A stretch of 53,009 nucleotides of DNA from an uncultured Granulosicoccaceae bacterium (GCA_938028465.1 CALJAA010000015.1:1-53009), one strand, 5' to 3'; numbered from the stretch's first letter, positions 28,004-37,255 are shown. A program made the numbers and translations. The notes: generated by a model from the letters alone, not told the origin.

Positions 28004-28888
28004 ATGGATTGGAATGAACTAAAGTATTTACTCGCGGTTTCAAGGGCGGGGCAGGCTGGCCGCGCTGCTGATGAATTAAGTGTTAGCCACGCAACTGTTT
28101 CGCGAAAAATTGCTGAACTTGAAAAAAAGCTTGGAGTCAATTTAGTCGACCGAAGTGGGCTTTCTTGGACGGTTACACCGATTGGTCAAAGGATCGCAAA
28201 GCAAGTAGAGATGATGGAAAATTGCGTTCGTGAGACCGAGAGTATTGCAAAAGAACATAGCGATGATTCGGCTGGCACTGTTCATATTTCTGCACCGAAC
28301 ATTCTGATAACTGAGTTGCTGGCAGGCGCGTTGAATGGTTTTTCAAAACAATATCCGAATATTAACTTAGCAATTACATCACTAGATAGCTTCGCAGACC
28401 TTCGAGCACGTGAAGCTGATATCGCCCTGCGGTTTACTGATATGCCAGATGCGAACCTTGTTGGTGTAAAGATTAGGCGCTTCACATGGTCTTACTATGC
28501 TAATGGCCAAGTACAAAATATAATCAAACTATCCTTAGGCTCCAATCCAGATGCCCTGCCGAAGGTGCCGCTGTTAACGAGTAGTCCAGACGATGGATTC
28601 CCCAGTTGGGCAAGGGGTATCTTTCATCCCGAAAGCACCTTGAATCATGTTTATGGTTACAGGGAAAAAGCGTTTCTTGCTGCTGAAGGCTTGGGTGTTG
28701 CATTGTTGCCGGATATGATTGGATTGGCTGTGCCTGGCATATCAGTAGTTACGCCGTACGTCAGCGAGCGAAGCACGCAGTTGTGGATCCTTTCCAATGA
28801 TGATGCAAAGACGTCATCTCGAATAAGAACGGTTAAGAAATTTCTCATTAACAAGCTGGTTGAAAATGATGGCAATGCTAAAGACTAG
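28004..28888 (+). CDS. LysR-family transcriptional regulator
   Basis: A 294-residue LysR regulator with the N-terminal winged helix MDWNELKYLLAV, then AGRAADELSVSHATVSRKIAELEKKLGVNLVDR (recognition helix), and a substrate-binding domain. This N-terminal type (DWN/DWD-ELKYFLAV) is common in the group that controls SDR and other single-enzyme operons. ATG 28004 is preferred over a GTG at 27980, which would place the start inside the palindrome. It probably regulates the divergent SDR-lipoprotein operon. Confidence 0.9.
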   Translation: MDWNELKYLLAVSRAGQAGRAADELSVSHATVSRKIAELEKKLGVNLVDRSGLSWTVTPIGQRIAKQVEMMENCVRETESIAKEHSDDSAGTVHISAPNILITELLAGALNGFSKQYPNINLAITSLDSFADLRAREADIALRFTDMPDANLVGVKIRRFTWSYYANGQVQNIIKLSLGSNPDALPKVPLLTSSPDDGFPSWARGIFHPESTLNHVYGYREKAFLAAEGLGVALLPDMIGLAVPGISVVTPYVSERSTQLWILSNDDAKTSSRIRTVKKFLINKLVENDGNAKD

Positions 28889-28897
28889 TATGGTTAC

Positions 28898-29824
28898 CTA
28901 GCGTGACTCAGACCCATCAAACACTTCACCCAATGAGAAAGGTGCGTGTAAACGCATGCGCGCGGCATTCGTTGAAATAATGGCTAATACAATGATGGTG
29001 ACGATGTAGGGCAGGCTGGATAGCAACTGCGACGGTATTCTAGCGCCCATCGATTGAGCGATTAGCTCGCCTAAAGAAACCATACCAAATAACAATGCGC
29101 CAAAGGCAATGCGGCCGGTTTTCCATGTGCCAAACACAACTAATGCAACAGCAATCCAACCACGGCCAGCGATCATGCCGTCAGCCCATAATGGGGTGTA
29201 GATGGTTGAAGCATATGCACCAGCAAAGCCTGCAAGCAAGCCACCAAATGCAACACAACAATACCGGATCAAGAATACGGGAAACCCCAATGCCTGTGCA
29301 GCGTGCGGGTTTTCGCCCGTGGATCGAATAGCCAACCCAAGCCGTGTGTGTTTAAACGTAAAGCCTATGCACAGTGCCAGCGCGAACGTTAGATAGACCA
29401 CGATGTTTTGTTGGAACAACACCGGGCCGATTAGGGGCAGATCACTAAAAAATGGAATAGCTATACCGTTGGTTGAAGCAATAGTTAGGCTTTCGTGGTT
29501 ATTGCCAATTAGAGCAGATAGCCCTAAGCCCAAAATACCGACGGCTAAGCCTGATGCCACCTGATTAGCCAAAAACGAAATAGTGATAACAGCAAACACT
29601 AGTGAAACGATCACACCCGAAACCCCGGCTATTGCAAACCCTAACAAGTGGTTTCCTGTTTCGTAGGTAACCACAAAGCCAACGGCTGCAGAAACTGCCA
29701 TCATGCCTTCAACACCCAGATTTAGAACGCCTGATTTCTCTGCGACCAGTTCACCCAGCGCGGCGAGCAAAAATATGGTGGCCGCACTGAGCGTACCGGC
29801 TAGGAAAAATTCTATAGTGCTCAC
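28898..29824 (-). CDS. BMP-type ABC transporter permease (second subunit)
   Basis: A 308-residue inner-membrane permease of the branched-chain/nucleoside (BPD_transp_2) family with about nine hydrophobic helices. GVLNLGVEGMMAVSA (35-50) and LAIRSTGENPHAAQALGFPV are the family's cytoplasmic coupling signature. Best match by pattern is the YufQ/NupQ-type subunit. The start overlaps the first permease gene by 4 nt (29821-29824). It is the last gene of the 9-gene minus-strand operon. Confidence 0.92.
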   Translation of the reverse strand: MSTIEFFLAGTLSAATIFLLAALGELVAEKSGVLNLGVEGMMAVSAAVGFVVTYETGNHLLGFAIAGVSGVIVSLVFAVITISFLANQVASGLAVGILGLGLSALIGNNHESLTIASTNGIAIPFFSDLPLIGPVLFQQNIVVYLTFALALCIGFTFKHTRLGLAIRSTGENPHAAQALGFPVFLIRYCCVAFGGLLAGFAGAYASTIYTPLWADGMIAGRGWIAVALVVFGTWKTGRIAFGALLFGMVSLGELIAQSMGARIPSQLLSSLPYIVTIIVLAIISTNAARMRLHAPFSLGEVFDGSESR

Positions 29825-30912
29825 GATGTTAGTTTGGGGGTTGCTTGAGTAATAGGGCGAACAACTCGCAAGCGGTAGTTCACAAACGTGTAGGTAGCCA
29901 GATAGAAAATCAGTAGTAAGCCTTGAAATACGTGTACTGCACTTATTGGTAAGTCAGCAGATACTAGTGCTACATCTCCTCCAATTTGCAGTACGGCCAA
30001 AAAGAAAGCAGCAAAGATGATTCCTATGGGGTTGAGCGCACCGAGGTAGGCAACGATGATGGCAGAGTACCCGTAGCCTGATGTTACTGAGCGCTGTAAT
30101 TGGCCAATTGGCCCGGCAATCTCGCTCATGCCTGCGATGCCAGCTGCAAAACCAGCTAGTAGCAGGCTACTCCATACTGCCTTTTTAGAACTGAAGCCTG
30201 CGTAGGTTGCTGCGCTCGGTGCAAGCCCACCCACAATCAATCTAAAGCCACCGAAGTGCTTTTCCATAAAAAGCCATATACCAATGGTAAAAATAATCGG
30301 TATTGCGATTGATGTGTTTATACGCGCGCCATCGAACAAATAGGGAAACAAGGCTTCATCTTGAAACATAACCGTTTGGGGAAAGTTAAAACCCATTGGA
30401 TCTTTCCATGGTCCAAGTAGTAAGTAATACAAAATTTGTAGGGCAATTGATGACAACATCAGTGTCACCAAAATTTCATTCGCATTAAACTGTGTTTTTA
30501 AAAATGCCGCTATAGCGGCCCAAGCCATGCCGCCCAGAGCGCCCAGTACAATCATCGCTGGTAATAGCCACGCGGAAGTGCTGTCAACAAAGTAGACCGG
30601 TACTGAGCTGGCCGCGATCGCCCCAATGATCATTTGGCCTTCAGCGCCGATATTCCAAACCTTGGCACGAAAACCCACAGCTAGTGCTTGTGCAATCAGT
30701 AAAAGGGGGCCGAACTTTAAAAATATCTCAGTAATGGAGTAAAAATTTTCGAATGGAGCGATAAAAAAAGAGTGGAACGTTAACAGCACGGGTTTGTTAA
30801 GCACGAGCAATAAGAGTGTGCACACAAGCATCGACAAGCCAACAGCCATTATCGGCGTGGCAATCAGCATAGCCTTAGAGTAATGAACTCGACGGTCTAG
30901 TTTAAACTGCAT
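29821..30912 (-). CDS. BMP-type ABC transporter permease (first subunit)
   Basis: A roughly 363-residue permease of the same family, with NIGAEGQMIIGAIAAS and YAGFSSKKAVWSSLLLAGF marks, around ten hydrophobic segments, corresponding to YufP/NupP. ATG at 30912 (MQFKLDRRVHY) is chosen because AGGAGG lies five bases before it; the longer frame from 30930 would place that site inside the gene. The start overlaps the end of the ATPase gene by 11 nt. Confidence 0.92.
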   Translation of the reverse strand: MQFKLDRRVHYSKAMLIATPIMAVGLSMLVCTLLLLVLNKPVLLTFHSFFIAPFENFYSITEIFLKFGPLLLIAQALAVGFRAKVWNIGAEGQMIIGAIAASSVPVYFVDSTSAWLLPAMIVLGALGGMAWAAIAAFLKTQFNANEILVTLMLSSIALQILYYLLLGPWKDPMGFNFPQTVMFQDEALFPYLFDGARINTSIAIPIIFTIGIWLFMEKHFGGFRLIVGGLAPSAATYAGFSSKKAVWSSLLLAGFAAGIAGMSEIAGPIGQLQRSVTSGYGYSAIIVAYLGALNPIGIIFAAFFLAVLQIGGDVALVSADLPISAVHVFQGLLLIFYLATYTFVNYRLRVVRPITQATPKLTS

Positions 30913-32452
30913 GATTGCCTCCTGTTTCACGCAGCTCTTGCTGGTTACCGATCATGTACTCACCGATGTCATTAGGTGTTAGCGCTGAGGTTGTGAGTGA
31001 TGGTGATAGTGCACCACCGTTAATGACGTACATACGGTCAGTGATCTCAAATAGTTCTTCTAATTCTTCGGAGATGATCAACACCGCCACGCCGGCTTCA
31101 CGCAAGTCGAGTAATCGTTGACGAATTGCAGTAGCGGCTCCAATATCCACACCCCAAGTGGGTTGGGCAACGAAGAGTAGTTTGGGTGTAAGCATGAGCT
31201 CGCGGCCAACAATGTATTTTTGTAGATTGCCACCAGATAATGAGCTGGCGGTTGAGTCTGGGCCGCCGCAGCGGACATCAAAATCGTTTATACATTTTTG
31301 CGTATAGCTAGCGATGGCTTTTTTCTTTAAAAAGCCCTTTTTGAGCATGCCTTTTTCGAACGCAGTGAGCAAAGCGTTTTTAGACAGAGGCATTGGCGGT
31401 ACTGCACCACGGCCTAATCGTTCTTCAGGTACAAAGCTAAAACCTAAGCGCCTTCTATCCGCTGCGCCTAAATGGGCTGCAGGCTGGTTGATCATGTTTA
31501 TGGCGTTAGGTGCAAGAAGTTTACTTAAGAGCTCACCAGAGATTACTTTAGATAGCTCTTGTTGCCCGTTGCCGGATACGCCGGCAATGCCGACGATTTC
31601 ACCGCCGTGTACATCAAGATTAATATCGCTAAGGCTTGTGCCAAAAGGATCTTGGGCTTCTACAGAAACAGACGATAGTTTTAGTAGTGGCTTTTCGCTA
31701 GTGCGTTGTTGGTCACGACCCGTGACGCTGGGTACGTCATGGCCAATCATTAATGTAGCGAGTTCTTTTGCCGTTTTCTCGTTTGGATTAACAGAGCCGG
31801 TGACTTTGCCTGCGCGTAACACAGTTGCTGTATCGCAGAGTTCTCGAATCTCCTCCAGCTTGTGGGAGATGTATAGAATCGCGACGCCGTTATCACGAAG
31901 TTTTCGCAAGGCATCAAACAAGGAGAGTATGTGCTGCGGTGGCAGTACAGAAGTTGGTTCATCAAGAATCAGTAATTTTAGATCTTGCATTAAGCAACGA
32001 ATGATTTCGACGCGTTGTCGTTCACCCACTGATAACGAATGTACTGAGGCGGCAGGATTCACATTCAGTTGGTAGTGATCTCCAAGCTCTATGATTTGTT
32101 TGGAGAGTTGCTCACGACTGCCAGGCATCGTAAGCGAAATGTTTTCTACGACACTGAGTGTTTCAAACAATGAAAAATGCTGAAAAACCATGCCAATGCC
32201 GAGCTTTCTAGCGGCGGCCGTGTTGCGTATGGAAACTGAGTTTCCTTGCCAATAAATTTCACCGGCGTCTGCTTCGATTAATCCGTAGGCAAGCTTCATT
32301 AATGTAGATTTGCCCGCACCATTTTCACCTAGGATGGCGTGAATGGAGCTCGGCATAACATCTAGATTAATTTGGTCGTTGGCAATAACTGTTGGGTACT
32401 GCTTGGTGATGTTGCGTAGCGACAGCAGTGGTGTGGTTGGCGTGTTAGACAT
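30902..32452 (-). CDS. ABC transporter ATP-binding protein, duplicated cassette, BMP/nucleoside type
   Basis: A 516-residue protein with two ABC domains. The first has GENGAGKSTLMKLAYG (Walker A, near 43), LSVGERQRVEIIR signature and LLILDEPTS Walker B. The second has a degenerate Walker A, GVSGNGQQELSKV, which is the rule in the sugar/nucleoside families, and an SSLSGGNLQKYIVGREL signature. In the second Walker B the usual acidic pair is replaced (LFVAQPTWGVD). No good ribosome binding site precedes ATG 32452; translation may depend on structures in the 66-nt gap after the binding-protein gene. Confidence 0.93.
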   Translation of the reverse strand: MSNTPTTPLLSLRNITKQYPTVIANDQINLDVMPSSIHAILGENGAGKSTLMKLAYGLIEADAGEIYWQGNSVSIRNTAAARKLGIGMVFQHFSLFETLSVVENISLTMPGSREQLSKQIIELGDHYQLNVNPAASVHSLSVGERQRVEIIRCLMQDLKLLILDEPTSVLPPQHILSLFDALRKLRDNGVAILYISHKLEEIRELCDTATVLRAGKVTGSVNPNEKTAKELATLMIGHDVPSVTGRDQQRTSEKPLLKLSSVSVEAQDPFGTSLSDINLDVHGGEIVGIAGVSGNGQQELSKVISGELLSKLLAPNAINMINQPAAHLGAADRRRLGFSFVPEERLGRGAVPPMPLSKNALLTAFEKGMLKKGFLKKKAIASYTQKCINDFDVRCGGPDSTASSLSGGNLQKYIVGRELMLTPKLLFVAQPTWGVDIGAATAIRQRLLDLREAGVAVLIISEELEELFEITDRMYVINGGALSPSLTTSALTPNDIGEYMIGNQQELRETGGNHAV

Positions 32453-32469
32453 GTTTATGCGTAAGTGAG

Positions 32470-32498
32470 AGCGCCACAGGCATGAAACCTGCGGCGCT
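32470..32498 (-). other. Stem-loop between binding-protein and ATPase genes
   Basis: Arms 32470-32480 and 32488-32498 form an 11-bp stem on the minus-strand RNA with one G-U pair and a 7-nt loop. There is no T-run. Similar hairpins after binding-protein genes protect the upstream message and lower downstream expression, giving the excess of binding protein that importers need; this role is inferred from position. Confidence 0.55.
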
Positions 32499-32518
32499 TA
32501 CTTTATTAGCCTTATTAG

Positions 32519-33610
32519 TTATTTAGGCAGTGGTGAGTTAACACCTTCAACATGCCAGTCCATACCTAATATTGCACCATCCTCCAATCTTTCGCCAGCA
32601 GCAATGACAGTTTCGCCGGCCTGATTAACCAGTGGCCCATCATAAACATGCTTAGCGCCTGATACGATATCGGCTTGCGTGGCTTCAATTTTAGCCATCA
32701 TGTCTTCACTGATGTCTGAGTTCCAATCTTCGACAACAACAACATCGTCTGTCATACCCAGCCATTGGTTTTGACCTTCAAAGTTGCCAGCTAAGTGCGC
32801 ATCAACAGAAGCGACGAAAAACGGAGCCCAGTCGGTTTTAACTACACCTAAGTATTTTGTTGGCGCGTAAGCTTTCATTGAGCCATTCAAATTGAAGACA
32901 TAAGCTCCACCTTCTTCACCAACAGTAACAACCGAAGGGGTGTCTTGTGCGTTGGAGAATAAGATGTCGGCACCGCCTGCTAGCAATGCTTTGGCTGAGT
33001 CTTGTGCTTTGGCGGGATCAAACCAAGAGTTAATCCAAATAACATCAACGGTAATCTCTGGATCGATGCTGCGGGCACCTAGAGTAAAGCCGTTGATAGT
33101 TGAAATGAGCTCTGGAATGGCAAAGGCTGAGACTACGCCTAGCTTTTTGGTTTTAGTCAGCTCAGCTGCGGCCATGCCCATCAAGTAGGCGCCTTCATAA
33201 TACTTAGCAGTGAAAGGTGAAAAGTTTTTGGCTGTTTTGTAACCAGAAGCATGCAGAAAAGTACGCTTTGCGTTGCGCTTGGCTAACTTGAGGCCGCCGT
33301 TCATAAATCCAAACGAACCGAGAACTAAAAATTCGTTTCCGTCACCGACCATTTTATTCATGATGCGATCCGCATCAGGGCCTTCTTGAATATTCTCGAT
33401 CACGTTGATTTCGACATCATCGCCGTATTTCGCTTTAACAGCATCTACGCCATCAACCAGTGCTTTTGACCAACCAACATCTGCAATGGGTGAAGGCGTT
33501 AGTAGGCCAATCTTGAGTGGGTCCGCGGCGTTGGCCGCTGTGTTTATCAGTAATCCCGATACGGCAAACGCTGCTAGCGCTTTTAACATCTTGTTTCTAA
33601 ATGCATTCAT
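32519..33610 (-). CDS. BMP-family periplasmic substrate-binding protein
   Basis: About 363 residues with a Sec signal peptide (MNAFRNKMLKALAAFAVSG... cleavage after ANA), then the BMP/PnrA fold opening LKIGLLTPSPIADVGWSKAL. Continuing features are VIENIQEGPDADRIMNKMV and VDVIWINSWFDPAKAQDSAKALLAGGAD, as in BmpA-like nucleoside or purine-binding proteins. No lipobox Cys, so it is a soluble periplasmic protein. ATG 33610 has AAAGGA about nine bases upstream; the open frame extends 12 codons further but without this site. It delivers the substrate to the permease pair encoded downstream; in this operon a purine-like ligand is most likely (inference). Confidence 0.92.
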   Translation of the reverse strand: MNAFRNKMLKALAAFAVSGLLINTAANAADPLKIGLLTPSPIADVGWSKALVDGVDAVKAKYGDDVEINVIENIQEGPDADRIMNKMVGDGNEFLVLGSFGFMNGGLKLAKRNAKRTFLHASGYKTAKNFSPFTAKYYEGAYLMGMAAAELTKTKKLGVVSAFAIPELISTINGFTLGARSIDPEITVDVIWINSWFDPAKAQDSAKALLAGGADILFSNAQDTPSVVTVGEEGGAYVFNLNGSMKAYAPTKYLGVVKTDWAPFFVASVDAHLAGNFEGQNQWLGMTDDVVVVEDWNSDISEDMMAKIEATQADIVSGAKHVYDGPLVNQAGETVIAAGERLEDGAILGMDWHVEGVNSPLPK

Positions 33611-33668
33611 ATAATGATTCTCCTTTATTGGTTGATTTGTAGTCACTGTTTCCCTGTGTCAGGGCCGC

Positions 33669-35054
33669 TTATAAATGCTTGTATACCACACGTTGTACAT
33701 GAGACTGGGCTTCAGCCGCCATTTTGTGTTCGTCAAGGCCCGGGAACTCCCCATTGCGCCATACGATGCGTCCATTGATCATGGTGAGATCAACGTTGGT
33801 GGTGATGCCTAGTTTGGCAATCAAGCTCTCTGGGTCGTGCAGAGCGCCAACGTATTCTACCTTTCTGGTATCTAGGGTGAATAGGTCTGCGGCTTGCCCA
33901 GGCGCAAGGGAGCCAAGCTCTGGGCGGTTTAGTAAGTCTGCGCCCCCGCGAGTTGCATAGTTTAAGAACAGCTTTGGCTTTGGCACAGGAAAGTTATGCT
34001 GTGATGCCACTAGTGCTTGCAACATATAGGCGCTGTGGATGCAATGCATAAGATTCGAATTATCATTTGATGCAGCGCCATCAACACCTAGGCCAATGCG
34101 TACACCTGCTGCCTGCATTTCGGGGATAGGGGTTACTTCAGCGCCCACTAGATAAACAGGCTCAGGGCAGTGCGAAACACCGGTCTGTGTTTTTGCCAGT
34201 TGTTTAATTTCGGATCCGTTGAGCTCCCAGCAGTGTGCAAGCCAAACGTCTGAACCCACAAAGCCAATGTTTTCACACCAATCGACGGTTCGTAAACCTG
34301 TACGTTGTCGTATTACTTCGCTTTCGCCTTCGCCTACATGGCTATGCAATAGCACTTTTTTATCTCGTGCTAAAGCGATCGATTCTTTAAACGTTTCAAT
34401 GTAGGAGTTAACGGGTTGGCACGGTGCCACTGCAACTTGACGCATGCTGTACGGCTGTGAATCGTGGTAGGTATCGATTAGGCGTGCGCAGTCAGCAATA
34501 AACTCATCGGTGGTTTCGCACATTTCATCGGGGATGGTGCTGCCTTCAGATTTGGGTAAGGTGTTGCCGCCACGGCCCGCATGAAATCGCATGCCTAATA
34601 GTTCGGCTGCTTCAAATTGCCTGTCGACAATGTTTTTCCCGGCGTGTCGTGGAAAATTGTATTGATGATCGAACGCGGTTGTACAACCGTGTTTTATTAG
34701 CTCGCCCATAGCAGCGATGGATGAATGATAAAAACACGCTTCGTCTAATTTAGAAAACAATGGGTAGATGAGGTCTAACCATTCAATTACTGAATATTTA
34801 GTCCAATCAAGATGAGCATGATTGCGCACGAAACATTGAAAAAAATGATGATGCGTATTAATGAGCCCTGGATAAACAAAGTGCCCGGTGCCATCAATTA
34901 CATCAGTGTTAGCCGGGATGTCGCTTTCAGGGATATTGCTTGCAATCTTGGATATAGAATTGCCAACGACTAGTAGGTCAGCATTTTGATGCACAGTGCT
35001 ATTGTCATCACAACTGACAATGGCATCACAGGATTTAAAAAGCGTATTGTTCAC
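33669..35054 (-). CDS. 8-oxoguanine deaminase-like amidohydrolase
   Basis: A 461-residue amidohydrolase of the AtzB/TrzN/8-oxoguanine deaminase group. Metal ligands: HxH in LINTHHHFFQ (H68, H70), HSHVGE, LAHC and the catalytic Asp in GLGVDGAASNDNSN. GCTTAFDHQYNFP, VAPCQPVNSY and GLRTVDWCENIGF correspond closely to Pseudomonas 8-oxoguanine deaminase as I remember it. The reaction would remove an exocyclic amino group (or other substituent) from a purine-like ring. Its ATG overlaps the GST gene stop (ATGA); the importer binding-protein gene follows. Related s-triazine hydrolases cannot be excluded. Confidence 0.85.
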   Translation of the reverse strand: MNNTLFKSCDAIVSCDDNSTVHQNADLLVVGNSISKIASNIPESDIPANTDVIDGTGHFVYPGLINTHHHFFQCFVRNHAHLDWTKYSVIEWLDLIYPLFSKLDEACFYHSSIAAMGELIKHGCTTAFDHQYNFPRHAGKNIVDRQFEAAELLGMRFHAGRGGNTLPKSEGSTIPDEMCETTDEFIADCARLIDTYHDSQPYSMRQVAVAPCQPVNSYIETFKESIALARDKKVLLHSHVGEGESEVIRQRTGLRTVDWCENIGFVGSDVWLAHCWELNGSEIKQLAKTQTGVSHCPEPVYLVGAEVTPIPEMQAAGVRIGLGVDGAASNDNSNLMHCIHSAYMLQALVASQHNFPVPKPKLFLNYATRGGADLLNRPELGSLAPGQAADLFTLDTRKVEYVGALHDPESLIAKLGITTNVDLTMINGRIVWRNGEFPGLDEHKMAAEAQSHVQRVVYKHL

Positions 35055-35713
35055 GGCGATATCTTTTGTGTACTTTTTAGTTCGTGGAGTTCATGAATGC
35101 CAGGCATGGTTAGAAAATTATCGAGGCTGCGTAAGGCATGCAACCAACTGCGTATTGATGGATAGTCGTCGTGTTCTATTCCGGCATCTGGGCTAAGTGC
35201 TGTGTATGGGAAGCAGGCAACATCTGCAACGGTAGGGTTGTCACCGCTTAGCCATTGAATGCCTTTTATGCGTTGTTCAGTGAGGTGAGATTCCAGTTCA
35301 CGCAGACAAATTTTGGAGCCGTGTTTTGCAGCTTCAACGTCGATTGCTTTGTTAAGCATTGAGTTCAAGCGCAACTCACCAATGGTTGCACTTAAGCGCG
35401 AGGAAAACTCAAGCCATTGAACAACACGGGTAAGTTGGTCGCTGTTGTTTGCTGGCCACCAAGTGTTACTCTGGTCGTGATGTTGTGCCAGCCAAGTGAG
35501 CATATCCTTTGTCTCGGTAAACACGTGGCCATCGGTAACAAGGATGGGTAAAGTGCCTGCAGGGTTGAGCTTTAACAGTGCTTTGGATTTGTGTTCTTGG
35601 CCGGGATGAAAATCAACCGCAATAGTTTCGTAGTTGATGTCTAGTAGGCTTGCTAGCAACCTAATTTTGTAGCAATTACCCGATAGTACATAGTTGTAGA
35701 GTGTAATCGTCAT
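35051..35713 (-). CDS. Glutathione S-transferase-like protein
   Basis: A 220-residue GST fold: N-terminal thioredoxin-like domain (ITLYNYVLSGNCYKIRLLASLLDINYE, with a Ser/Cys at the catalytic position, then NPAGTLPILV and ETKDMLTWLA) and an all-helical C-terminal domain (WLSGDNPTVADVACFPY). Its start codon overlaps the Rieske-less oxygenase stop (TGATG), so expression is coupled. In the caffeine system NdmE, a GST homologue, is a structural part of the NdmCDE complex; an equivalent role is proposed here because the same partners are encoded next door. Confidence 0.88.
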   Translation of the reverse strand: MTITLYNYVLSGNCYKIRLLASLLDINYETIAVDFHPGQEHKSKALLKLNPAGTLPILVTDGHVFTETKDMLTWLAQHHDQSNTWWPANNSDQLTRVVQWLEFSSRLSATIGELRLNSMLNKAIDVEAAKHGSKICLRELESHLTEQRIKGIQWLSGDNPTVADVACFPYTALSPDAGIEHDDYPSIRSWLHALRSLDNFLTMPGIHELHELKSTQKISP

Positions 35714-36558
35714 CAGCTTCGTTCAAACGCGCCATAGTATGCGCCGCGTTTTTTTAACCAGCGGCGGTAGGCTATAGAGGTTAGGTCAGCCTTAGTTGGT
35801 ATCTCATGCCCCGGGTCGATGGGTAGTTTTCTTGGCATTTGGTTCTCGAGAATCGATCGGTCCTGCACAAATATCAATTGTTGAAATTGAATCAGATCAG
35901 CCATAGAACTCGTGTCATCATATAGCGCCATCCAAGGCCAGACATCGCAAGTTTCTTCATCCAACGGTTGCACAAACAAAGCGATAACATCTAAACATTC
36001 TGGCTTTGGCGGACAAGTTTTATAGAGCACGGCTGCCATTGGCGCAGGTACGCGATAAATGTATTCGGTTTCAATCCCGCCCTCTGCTGATTTAGATGCC
36101 TGAGGTTGAAAAAACTTGATGTTAGTGGCAAACACTTCATCCACTGTTTCATCAATTTTGACATCGTATTTATAAACTTCAGTATGAGGTTCAGAGCCTA
36201 ATACGCCGGTATGCACAAACGGGAAGTGAGCGATATCAAGAAAGTTTTCCACGGCTCGCAAAGGCGAGCATGAAACTCGTACCACACCGCAAGGTACAAA
36301 TCTGCGTTCTTGTTCGGATGATTCTGGTATAGCAAACAACGGGTATGGGGTGTCAGAAAACGTTGTCCAGGCATGACCATAGGCATGTTGCACGGCTAGT
36401 GATTTACCGGCAGCGTTTACGTCAAGCCGCTCGTCGTTACTCCTGCTCACTACTATGTCGGTGTTAAGTAACTTTGTGTGTTTTGATTGGCCGGTGTCGA
36501 GTTCATCTGCCATTGCAACAGGGTACCAATACTTCAGGGCGTGATCATATCCGCTCAT
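35713..36558 (-). CDS. Rieske-oxygenase catalytic subunit lacking its own Rieske cluster
   Basis: A 281-residue protein. The N-terminus (KYWYPVAMADEL, 9-20) aligns with the start of Rieske oxygenase alpha subunits, but the expected CxH and CxxH cluster ligands are absent; the region is short and degenerate. The C-terminal catalytic domain is intact: NFLDIAHFPFVH (105-116) supplies the bridging Asp108 and iron-ligand His111 and His116, and FVQDRSILENQ places Asp233 as the third iron ligand. The enzyme must therefore receive electrons from a separate Rieske protein, and one is encoded immediately upstream, overlapping by 4 nt. This is the arrangement of NdmC. Substrate probably an N-methylated or otherwise substituted heterocycle (inference). 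Confidence 0.86.
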   Translation of the reverse strand: MSGYDHALKYWYPVAMADELDTGQSKHTKLLNTDIVVSRSNDERLDVNAAGKSLAVQHAYGHAWTTFSDTPYPLFAIPESSEQERRFVPCGVVRVSCSPLRAVENFLDIAHFPFVHTGVLGSEPHTEVYKYDVKIDETVDEVFATNIKFFQPQASKSAEGGIETEYIYRVPAPMAAVLYKTCPPKPECLDVIALFVQPLDEETCDVWPWMALYDDTSSMADLIQFQQLIFVQDRSILENQMPRKLPIDPGHEIPTKADLTSIAYRRWLKKRGAYYGAFERS

Positions 36559-37220
36559 TGTTGTTCAGCTTTATGTCTTACTGATTCACACCAGCGGGAT
36601 ACGGCGACTAACTCGTTAGTTTGATAAACGTCTTTGGCTAATAAGTGGGCGACAACACTTTTGGGGTGAGGCTGCTGAAACAAAATAACAATACCGTTTG
36701 CTCCACTAGGTGATTCTAAAGAGAGAATTTTCGGATGCTGAGAAAGTTCTGTAACCGTGCCGTTGAATAGCGCTGCATCTACTTTTGCGGCGGCTTTAAA
36801 TGCGTCAATCGCTGAAGGAAGATTGCAGTCTAACGTAATACTCCTGAGCGCTATTAAATCATTAGGCAACGATACTGGCTTGGCATCAGCGACAGTGTTC
36901 ACCCATAAAATACCAGCTTGCTCCACGACGCTATAGATGTTTGGTCGGATAGTGGATGGTGGTTCAAGTTCTGGATGAGCTGGAATGTAATTGCATTTTC
37001 CGCTGCAGTCGTAGTGCCAGCCGTGATAGGCGCAAGCTAGTGATTCACCGCGTACAAACCCATGAGATAAACGCATACCACGATGCGGGCAACGGTTTTC
37101 CCATGCGGAGACAACACCGTTAGTGCTGCGCCAGATCGCTAAATCCGTTTGCCCTACCTGTGCCCTCATCACGCCTTTCGGCGCTAAGTCACGTGCTAGG
37201 CCTATGGGCTCGGTACTCAT
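36555..37220 (-). CDS. Rieske [2Fe-2S] protein, electron donor for the Rieske-less oxygenase
   Basis: A 221-residue protein with a complete Rieske motif: CPHRG (C44, H46) and CAYHGW (C63, H66), 16 residues between C-x-H and C-x-x-H. The first ~110 residues are the Rieske domain; the last ~100 show no iron-ligand triad and resemble only a remnant of an oxygenase domain. It overlaps the oxygenase gene by 4 nt (ATGA at 36555-36558). No ferredoxin reductase domain is fused and none is encoded in the window, so a reductase from elsewhere must feed it. Confidence 0.87.
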   Translation of the reverse strand: MSTEPIGLARDLAPKGVMRAQVGQTDLAIWRSTNGVVSAWENRCPHRGMRLSHGFVRGESLACAYHGWHYDCSGKCNYIPAHPELEPPSTIRPNIYSVVEQAGILWVNTVADAKPVSLPNDLIALRSITLDCNLPSAIDAFKAAAKVDAALFNGTVTELSQHPKILSLESPSGANGIVILFQQPHPKSVVAHLLAKDVYQTNELVAVSRWCESVRHKAEQQ

Positions 37221-37255
37221 TGGATTCGTTTCTCTCGTCTTGTGTGGTTCTATGC

